A DNA stretch of 43,808 nt from Chytridium lagenaria (taxonomy: Eukaryota > Chytridiomycota > Chytridiomycetes > Chytridiales > Chytridiaceae): positions 1-43,808 of the forward strand of contig JAHLKC010000214.1 in assembly GCA_025449115.1 (NCBI GenBank). The letters run 5' to 3'. Position numbers and translations under genes: made by a program. Below the pieces are notes generated by a model. The model had not been told where the DNA came from and ran no database searches. It saw only the letters and a program-made list of their open reading frames with translations. Positions 36,185 to 43,808 of this stretch are shown in pieces. The stretch's first letter is position 1. Every line of letters starts with the position of its first letter.

Positions 36185-36610
36185 GTGGGAGGGTTTGGAG
36201 GACCACGGAAGGCAATCTTATTCGACACCGTAAGACGCTTGCTCATTACTCAGATTTTTGAAAGTCTTTTAATAGATGGTTTAACAAGTGGTATACGAGC
36301 GCTTATACCTTTGAAATATTTGTTGCCATTTATTAGTAAGCAAAGAAGAAATAGCACACCTATAACAAAACGTCAAATCATCCAAGTAATTAACATCTGC
36401 TCGACCGTCGTCAAGGACAGAATTGCCTCTAAAACTCATGGACATCCGAAGCGAGAGGCTCTAAGCAGCTCACTAAATCGAAAGCGTGCCGACACATTAG
36501 CGAATGCAACCCGCGGCCGGCACAGGAGCACTACAAAAAATGTTGACACCGTAGAAGCTTATCCAGATGATATACCGCAAGCAGGCAAGGAGTTTATGCT
36601 CCAAGAATGA
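36185..36610 (+). CDS. Hypothetical ORF, 141 codons, no ATG start
   Basis: An open frame with a hydrophobic first half (LLITQIFESLLIDGLTSGI, LKYLLPFI) and a basic polar second half (RKRADTLANATRGRHRS). It begins at GTG, not ATG, and lies just outside the right repeat arm. No family recognised. Its length is unusual for AT-rich non-coding DNA here, but without a start or splice partner it could be chance or a decayed exon. Confidence 0.25.
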   Translation: MGGFGGPRKAILFDTVRRLLITQIFESLLIDGLTSGIRALIPLKYLLPFISKQRRNSTPITKRQIIQVINICSTVVKDRIASKTHGHPKREALSSSLNRKRADTLANATRGRHRSTTKNVDTVEAYPDDIPQAGKEFMLQE

Positions 36611-36669
36611 TAAATGCATAGCGTCCTTATTTAATAATCTAACGTGTTATTTATTGCTTTAATCATATT

Positions 36670-38774
36670 CTACAATTTATCAAAAAGGTGTCGTATTGCA
36701 GCATAAGCACACATAAAATTCATAATCATCCTCCCATTAAACGTCGCGACTTCCTTCCAACCATAAATTGGCGCCATTCCTATTGGTATTCCTAACATAA
36801 TTAACAATTACCAACGATCAATAGCAACCACATACCATATCTCGTTTCAATTTTTACTAAGACGGTCTCAAGCATTACCTCCAACACGATAAACAATGCC
36901 CCAAGCCATCCCATCTCTGTTTTCAGCCTCATCTCCGCCTTGTCTACCGCCTCCCCTGCATGGTGATGTACAAGGCCATGTGCTAACGCCGATGTTGTGA
37001 TATCAAAGGGTACGGGAGGAGTACGCAAACAAGGGCAGAGAGAGTGGAGAGGTAGCTGGAAAAGGCGAGGTCGTTTCTGCTAAAGGAGTAAAGGTTGGAG
37101 ACTTTGACGACAGCATTGAGGATGACGGTCGTGGCTTTGGTGAATTGGACGGATGGGAGGAGGGAGTGGACTGAAGATCTGGTGGGGGAAATGGTGTTTG
37201 GAGACAGATACGGGATAAGGGATTTGTCCATATCGGTAGGAAAATGGGGTTCCAAAACTTCACGTTGAACCATAGTAGTTGGTGATGTAGTGATGGTAGG
37301 CAATTGTATCATCCCGGTCGCGCTCGTCAATGTATACTTCGCACAGAACTCATCTTCGATTACAGTGGGACTTTGAGCTGGCAAAGAAATAGTCGTCGAG
37401 TGCGAAGCATGTATACGAGTCGCCCCAGCCGCTTTCAAAGCGTCAGATGAGGTTCCAATTAACGTTCCATTTGATTCTGTCGTTGCAATGAGGCAGATGC
37501 TGCCGTTAACCGTTCCCGAAATAGAGTTTACATCTTCCGTCGGACTCACTGTTTGCTGTAAGGTCCTTCGTTCCCACAAATATATCGCAAGGTTGATTAA
37601 ACGCGGGGTCAAGCGTTCAAGGATAATTTGACTGATGGTAGAAAACCAAAAGTAGCCTAAAAGAAATGAGGAAGGTAGAAAGGGAATAGTTTACCATGCT
37701 GAACATCAATGTCCATGTGGAAACGTAAGAACTGAATTTTGTTAGATAAAATAACTCAAACGATAATACTTTTGTTGGGAACTGGAGAGCTAAAAGAAAA
37801 AACATTCGTATTGCCCATTCTGTTTCGGATGTCCTTATGGATTTGACCTACGTATTGTATTTAAGCATCCATCATTTTAAACTAGTTTACCATCGTCAAA
37901 GCGAGAACCTGACACGCTGGCAGTAACAAATTACTTATAATAAGCACCACTTTAGATGACAGAGAAAGTTGAATAACGGCCATCGGTATAAAATTGATGA
38001 TAGCAATTGCAATTGAGATAGCACCCGTCTTACGTTAAATGGATCAATATCCAGTACAATTCAAAAGTGGTTACCATAATCAAAAAAGAGCCAAAGCTTA
38101 AATCTTGATTCCCCCCTCTAAAAGATGAACCACTAGCTTTAGTTGACGCTTCCAGAACCTGTGCGGGCAATTTTCGTTTCGCAAATATATGACTCCAGAT
38201 TGAGGTTCCTGTCGACCTTTAGCGCGTTAAAGTACAAAAAAATTACCTATCCATGTTCCAATAAAAAAGCCGATTATACTACCAACCCTTACCCAGGACC
38301 GACATAGCGCAGAGAATAGCAGTATGGTCCAAATTTCGATAACGACAATAACCGGCGTTGAAGTTATGGCATGGATCAATACTCCGACGAATCCTCTCTA
38401 AACCAGCTTTATTAGCCATCAATAGGTTATCGGATCGAGCAAGAACGCCAGACTATACCATTTGAAACGAATAAAACCACATGTTGGTAAATTCAATCGC
38501 AAGCGAAGTGATGACCACTAGTGTACATTATTTTTTTATCACTCTATGACTTAACTAACTTACCTGACAAAGCTGCAGCATCCAGCTTACCAAAGTGATG
38601 TGTGTTCAAGTCTTCGATAGCGTCCAGCGCGAGAAATATAAACCATGCAAGCAAGGCCCCTGGAGCGATCGATAACATATTTTTACCGATCATCTCCAGT
38701 TGAACAGCTAGGATTCGGAGGAGAGGTCTCTTGACGTCGAAGTCAACGCCATCACGCGTAATTTCATCATGCAT
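36670..38774 (-). CDS. Multi-pass membrane protein of unknown family, copy 1
   Basis: ATG 38774 opens MHDEITRDGVDFDVKRP, then a helix region (MLSIAPGALLAWFIFLALDA) followed by IEDLNTHHFGKLDAAALSG. Further short exons encode LAIEFTNMWFYSF, a Trp-rich region (ALCRSWVRVGSIIGFFIGTW), SIWSHIFAKRKLP, and others. A polar Ser/Thr-rich loop (37170-37540) precedes ILNAVVKVSNLYSFSRNDLA, SALVCVLLPYP and, after one restored base near 37008, SALAHGLVHHHAGEAVDKA, then WLGALFIVLEVMLETVLV. The last exon ends GWKEVATFNGRMIMNFMCAY before TAG 36670-36672. The exon order and motifs match copy 2 throughout. At least seven hydrophobic segments; no catalytic or transporter motif recognised. A membrane protein is clear, its role is not. 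Confidence 0.65.
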
Positions 38775-39064
38775 TGAAGACAATTACTGGGTTCATGCTT
38801 AAACAGACAGTCGTTCCGGTTTTATCGGCTTTCTTCTTTTCATTCTTGCTTTATTAAATGCATCCATATGGACATGAATGAGATTTACGTGATTATCGAT
38901 TATACCGCATGATGAGCCACGGACGACGACGAAAATGATTTACGCAATAATATCCTGCATATGTACACCTGAGTTCAAAACGATGTACCGTGGCCCATGT
39001 TGAAATGAACCGTGGCCAATGTTGAAATGCTTTTGCTGTAAAGTTACAGCTATGGAACCGTACA
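38775..39064. promoter_or_regulatory. Spacer between tandem membrane-protein genes
   Basis: About 290 bases, no coding signal; must hold the copy 1 promoter and the copy 2 3' end. Confidence 0.4.
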
Positions 39065-41147
39065 CTATTCTATTTTATCGAATAAATGCCGAATCGCACC
39101 ATAAGCACACATAAAATTCAAAACCATCCTTCCATTAAACGCCGTGGCTTCCGTCCATCCATACTTCGGCGCAGAGCCTATTGGTATCGCTGAGAAAGTT
39201 AAAATAAACCAATAAATTAAAACACATACCATATCTCAGTTCAACTAATACAAAAATCGATTCCAGCGTTCCCTCCAACACAAGAAAAATCGCCCCCAAC
39301 CATACCATCTCCGTCTTCAACCTCATCTCATCCGTCTCGATGCTCTCCCCAGGGTGTCGATGTAGCAGTCCATGGGATAGCGCCGATGTTGTCAAATGGA
39401 GAGGGTGGGGGAGGAGGACACAAATGAGGACAGACAGGGTAGATATGTAGTTGGAGAAGGCAAGGTCGTTACGTCCAAAGGAGTAAAGGTTTGCAACTTT
39501 GACGACGGCGTTGATGAGGACGGCTGTGGCGTCATTGATTTGTCGAACGGTGGGGTTTCGGTTTGGGAATGGGGATTGCGGCACAGTTGGGATACTGGAA
39601 TTGCTGACATGTTTGGAATAGTCCAGAGGCTCGTTTCGAATTTTTTCTGCCGCAGGTAATAATGATATCCCGGCTCCATTCTCCAAACTAGACTCATTTC
39701 GGGAGTCAACCTCAATCGGAATTGGTCTTTGAACCAGCAAAGACGCGGAAGGCAAATCCAATACTACCGGAGAAGTCCTAATGTCTCTTAGAGCTCTAGA
39801 TGAATCCTCAGTAACTGCGCTATCCCTCTCGGTTGCCGAGTTATTCTCCAGTCCATCTTCATCAGAAATTGAGCATATATCGGCTTTCTGAAGCACAGTT
39901 CGCTTTAGAGTCCTTTGTTCCCAATACCATAGCGCAATATTGATCAATCTCGGTATCAAGCGTTCCAGTAATATTTGGCCGATTATAGAGATCCAAAAGT
40001 AGACTGTGGTAAGTGAGTACTTTTAAATTCGCCGAATACTACCTTGCTGAACATGAACATCCATATAGAAACGTAAGAACTGCGTATAAATGTTGTAAAC
40101 CTGTAAAATCCACTGAAAGAAATACCTTCGTTGGGAACTGGATCGCTAAAAGATTAAAAGTTCGTAAAGCCCATTGCGTTTCTGACGTCGTTATTGATTT
40201 AACCTGCAGGGAATAAACATAAAAACGAAACTAAAGAAAATATACCATAAATAAAACTAAAACCTGAAATGTTGGAAGAATCAGATTGCTTAAAATAAGC
40301 ACCGTGGTAGACGATAAAGAAAATTGAATAACGACTGTAGGTATAAACATGGTGATTGTGGTGGCTAAGGTAAGAGAAACTGTCTTGACTATGAATTTAG
40401 CATCTAATTCACTGCAGGTCTGTCTTACCATCACCAAAAAAGGCACGAAACTTAGTTCCTCTGGAGGTTTTTCAGTTTGACCTGAGCTCGGCGATGCTGT
40501 ATCAATTTTTTCCAGAACTTCCCCAAGCGGTCTACGTTTTGCAAAGATATGATTCCATATTGAAAGGCCTGTCAACCATAAGCATTGAAATGTGACCAGA
40601 AACATTTTACCTGCCCAGGTTCCGATGAAGTAACTGAGAAAAACGCTGACCCTCACCCAAGGACGACACAGAGCAGAAGAGAGCAGTAACGTTCCGACTT
40701 CTGTGGCGATTACAACCGGCATTGACGTTGTAGCGTGGATCAATATCCCGTTAAATCCTCTCTGCAGCGATGTAAGTTATCGTCTGTAATCTTAAGAAAA
40801 ACATAATTGCGATCGTACCAGACGAAACGTATAAAAGCACATATTTGTGAATTCAAGCGTAAGCGACATGACAATCACTGCAAACGTCACCGCAATGTAT
40901 CATATTCAAACCAACCTGATAGAGCCGCTCCGTCCAGTTTCCCAAACCATTTCAAGTTCAAATCTTCCACAGCGTCCAGCGCCATAAAAACAGCCCACAC
41001 TACCAACGACCCGGGAGCGATCGATACGATACTTGTACGGAGCATTTCTAATTGAATAAGAAGGATCTGAATAAACGGCGCTGACGTCAAGCGCAATGGC
41101 TTTGACTTGACGTCAACAGTGTCATCGCATGCCATCTCTTCCTGCAT
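39065..41147 (-). CDS. Multi-pass membrane protein of unknown family, copy 2
   Basis: ATG 41147 opens MQEEMACDDTVDVKSKP. Exons then give MLRTSIVSIAPGSLVVWAVF, VEDLNLKWFGKLDGAALS, VIVMSLTLEFTNMCFYTF, SALCRPWVRVSVFLSYFIGT, GLSIWNHIFAKRRPLGEVLE, a long pair of helices (TVSLTLATTITMFIPTVVIQ, SSTTVLILSNLILPTFQV), KSITTSETQWALRTFNLLA, VYFWISIIGQILLERLIPRL and IALWYWEQRTLKR. A polar, Ser/Glu-rich loop of about 130 residues follows, then VLINAVVKVANLYSFGRNDL, ISTLSVLICVLLPHPLHLTT, MVWLGAIFLVLEGTLESIFV and the last exon with PKYGWTEATAFNGRMVLNF before TAG. Several introns are under 60 bases. No frame break is obvious in the long exons. Tandem paralogue of copy 1, family not recognised. Confidence 0.68.
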
Positions 41148-41289
41148 CTACAAGCACCCAGAGCTTCCAAAAATCATGGCTGCATGGGATTACCATGATG
41201 GCCGGTACTGGTGATCTGCCTTTCTCAACCAACGGAACGTGTATGGCATGGACTGCTTACCAGTAACGTGTACACTCATCATCATATAG

Positions 41290-41671
41290 GAGCAGCGAAC
41301 ACTTGTCTTATTGCAGCATCTGGAGACCATAGAATTCGTTACATCCTTCCATTTAACGACGCGGCTCTGTCCCTTCATACTACGGTGTGGAGCCAATTGG
41401 TATTGCTTACAACACGTGGGCGTTTTCAATCACTTACAAGGTACCAAACACATTCGATATCTCATCTCGACTCCCACGCCATTTCAAACTATTCTCTACA
41501 GTGCCCAACACTATATAATCAAATACTGTTTCAACAAACAAACGATTCAGGCACCATCGTAACGATGGTTTTCCCCGACTATTTCTGAGTTACCGTTAAG
41601 GATTTGGAGCGACGGCTCAACTGACTTCACGTCTGCAGCACCGTCTTCACGTGCAATCTTCTTCTGCATCT
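41290..41671 (-). pseudogene. Relic of a third multi-pass membrane paralogue
   Basis: Two pieces of the gene remain. Near 41590-41671 the minus strand encodes MQKKIAREDGAADVKS, matching the copy 2 N-terminus. Near 41300-41420 it reads Ile-Pro-Ile-Gly-Ser-Thr-Pro then stops and out-of-frame matches to the last exon. The middle, about 1.7 kb in the intact copies, is gone. The upstream flanks also match (41680-41760 against 41180-41230, sharing ATTTGCCTTTC-like segments), so the original tandem unit included the promoter. Confidence 0.65.
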
Positions 41672-41860
41672 AACCGTCGAAGCGCATACAAAAAAGCCAA
41701 TAGCACTTTGGCAGCGCAGGATTTCCATCTAGCCATTGGGATTTGCCTTTCCATAGACTTTCGGACATATTACGGCACGGCTTGGAATCCTACCTCCCAT
41801 TTCATGCAGTAAATATATCCTTGATTGGGCCGTCTTTGTTGATACCCCAGGACCTCCACC

Positions 41861-43796
41861 ATGCATGAAGAGAAGCGAGCATCATCGAGTCGACGGTCTC
41901 CACGCGGTTCAACGGCGATCAGAATATCGACATCAGGTCGAGCTCATGTAGATACAAAGTCGCCCGTGTTTTCACCATGGACCGCGATGTTTGTAAGAGG
42001 GAGACGGATGTTTGGGATGTCGTTGGCGAAACGGGTGTTGATGATGGTGGTGTGTTGATGTTATTGACGTTGAGTGTTATTTATGTGACGGTGATGAACT
42101 TTCATCATGGGCTTCCACACGCTTGCGTTCCAAGGTTCGCACGCATCCCGTTCTACCCATTCTTAAAATTATCATAGTCGGTTCAACCAGTCGTCATCAC
42201 GGCACGATATCTTTGATACAGTTAAAGCAAAAGAACTGCAGAAACTTCAGTCGAGAAGAATATTTAGGGCGAGGGGGTTTGAGTTTTGTTCGGTTTTAAA
42301 TAATGCGACTTTTGATGGGTTTGTGCATGTGAGACCGTTGAATGGATCGGTGATGGGAGTGAATCCGCCGATGGTAAAGTTCACATCTATAATCGACGAA
42401 ACGGCCAAAACAGCAAAAGTTGATGGACAAAAACCCTGCTTTAAATATTGAGGTGCGTCCATCGTCATAACCTCAATGCCTTCTGATTCCTATATTGATG
42501 GATAATATTATCTCACAACAGCACGCAACACGTTTCTCATGTCTCCAGGCCGCAGAAGGCGCAAACCCCTACACAAACCTCTCTTCATCCCGTCTCCTCC
42601 ACCGTCTCGACCCTCCAACCTACTTTCAGCCCGTCCTCCCCTCCATCCTCCCTTCCGCGTCCCAAATCTCCACCAACAAACGACGCCACTACCGTCTCGC
42701 CTACCTCATCACAGCTCACGGTCCCATCGAAAATCTCGAAAACCTCCAACTCCTGACATCCCTTCTCGATGATGGTACCGCCGTCTTCCTCGTCCACGTT
42801 GATCTCCGTGCAGAGTCGGAAGCGCTATATCGTGGTATCCATGAATGGATAGAGGAACGCAATCGCGGGATCAATGAGAAGAGGAAACGAAGACGATTGC
42901 CACCTGGACCGGGGAATGTGTTTTTAGCAAAGAATCGATATGCGGCGATTTGGGGACATGTTTCAATGGTGTATGTGCAGTTGAGTGGGGGTTGGGAGTT
43001 GGTGGATTTAGCGGAATGGGAGTATATGATAAATGTGTCGTTGGAGGATGTACCGTTGAGGAGGAGTCGGGAGATTTTTAGGTTTTTGAGTAGAAAGGAG
43101 AATGCGGGAAGGAATTTCATGTCATTTGAGATGGAGAACTGTGAGTATATTTGTTTTCCCTTAAAAATAGACAAACGCTCATATGTTTTACGTGCAGACT
43201 TTTCGTCAACACGTCTCCCGAGACCTCACATTGCTCGTGGAGAAAATTTGACGCAAGTCCAATATCACTACGGCCCTGTAAGCCCTCACGAGATCGGTCT
43301 CGTCTTTCCTCCATTCACAAACTGGAAGATATGCCTAAGCCCTCAATGGATGATCCTCACCCGTGACTTTGTTTCCCACCTTCGCACATCCGACGCCGCA
43401 CTCCAAGCCTTATCGTACTATGAGTTCACCTACATCCCCGATCAATCCTTCTTCTGTCAAGGTATTCCCCCTTTTTCTTCCTTAAATAATAACCTTCCAT
43501 TAGTCCTTCTCAACGACCCCATCTTCAGCTCAACCGTTGTGAATGACATGAAACGATTCCTTGACCTTCAATATGGTTCACGCACCGCCACGTTGAATCT
43601 CGATCACCGCCATCGCATCGGATTCCAGTTCTTTACATCTCAAGAACCAAAGTATTATTTTGCAAAAATTGATGTGAGAGCGGACGAGGGGAAGAGCCTT
43701 GTGAAATGGATTCTTAAACATCATTTAAATAAGCATGTGATGCCGGATGAGAGTTATGGGGTTATTGAGGGGAAGGAGTGGACTGTTGAGGCTTAA
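41861..43796 (+). CDS. GT14 core-2/I-branching-type glycosyltransferase
   Basis: Type II Golgi-type enzyme that should transfer a sugar such as GlcNAc or xylose. Exons 41861-42134, 42178-42373, 42549-43140, 43198-43461 and 43504-43796 give about 539 residues with one base restored near 42050. Residues 1-60 are basic and polar, then one signal-anchor (RVLMMVV and LMLLTLSVIYVTVMNF). The stem has FNQSSSRHDIFDT. The catalytic domain shows RLAYLITAHGPIENLENLQL, AVFLVHVDLRAESEALY, NVFLAKNRYAAIWGHVSMVY, WEYMINVSLEDVPLRRS, NWKICLSPQWMILTRDF and YYEFTYIPDQSFFCQVLLND, the successive blocks of the Branch family with its conserved Pro-Asp-Gln-Ser/Glu near the end. Donor and acceptor specificity cannot be told; fungal members are poorly characterised. 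Confidence 0.82.
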
Positions 43797-43808
43797 GGCT
43801 TGTCGTGA

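Noticed and set aside
41861..42177. Reading the 41861-42177 region as part of the tandem membrane-protein array
   Set aside because: Opposite strand, and its exon joins in phase to the GT14 gene with a matching signal-anchor.

Overview
The window reads as nuclear DNA of an early-diverging, intron-rich fungus, most likely a chytrid (inference). The signs are short GT...AG introns of about 40-100 bases in nearly every conserved gene, and fungal families side by side: Atg22-like vacuolar permeases, a THI4 thiazole synthase with an intronic TPP riboswitch, an anillin-type AHD-PH protein, a type II membrane dipeptidyl aminopeptidase (S9B), a GPI-type GH26 enzyme, an F-box-like/ankyrin protein and a GT14 glycosyltransferase. 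No rRNA, tRNA, CRISPR array or intact transposon was seen.

Layout. 1-5402: two head-to-head Atg22-like genes (the left one runs off the window) around a 1.7 kb intergenic region. 5673-7140: a helical protein with a FANCE-like C-terminus. 7343-8994: a GH26 glycosidase, followed by a truncated copy of its 5' end at about 9800-9995. 10178-11757: F-box-like/ankyrin protein. 12675-14266: THI4 with the riboswitch. 14498-15973: MgtE/SLC41-type Mg2+ transporter. 16028-20728: two tandem acyl-CoA synthetases, one ending in a peroxisomal AKL signal. 20729-22823: no recognisable gene. 22824-24880: anillin-like protein. 25319-28791: S9B dipeptidyl aminopeptidase. 28996-36135: the most unusual block, with four copies of an unrecognised 62-70 residue protein family, two of them in the arms of a 1.16 kb inverted repeat whose 4.1 kb spacer carries a third copy and a PPxY-containing membrane protein. 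36670-41671: two tandem multi-pass membrane paralogues and the relic of a third. 41861-43796: GT14 enzyme.

A second theme is duplication: Atg22, GH26, acyl-CoA synthetase, the small-protein family and the multi-pass proteins all occur as local duplicates, several with a decayed extra copy.

A caution on quality: most conserved genes need one or more single-base corrections to stay in frame, nearly always one base missing from a homopolymer. I read this mainly as residual sequencing error, so single frameshifts should not be taken as pseudogenes. Genes with many breaks (GH26, the ankyrin gene) remain ambiguous. Coordinates for interrupted genes run from inferred start to inferred stop.
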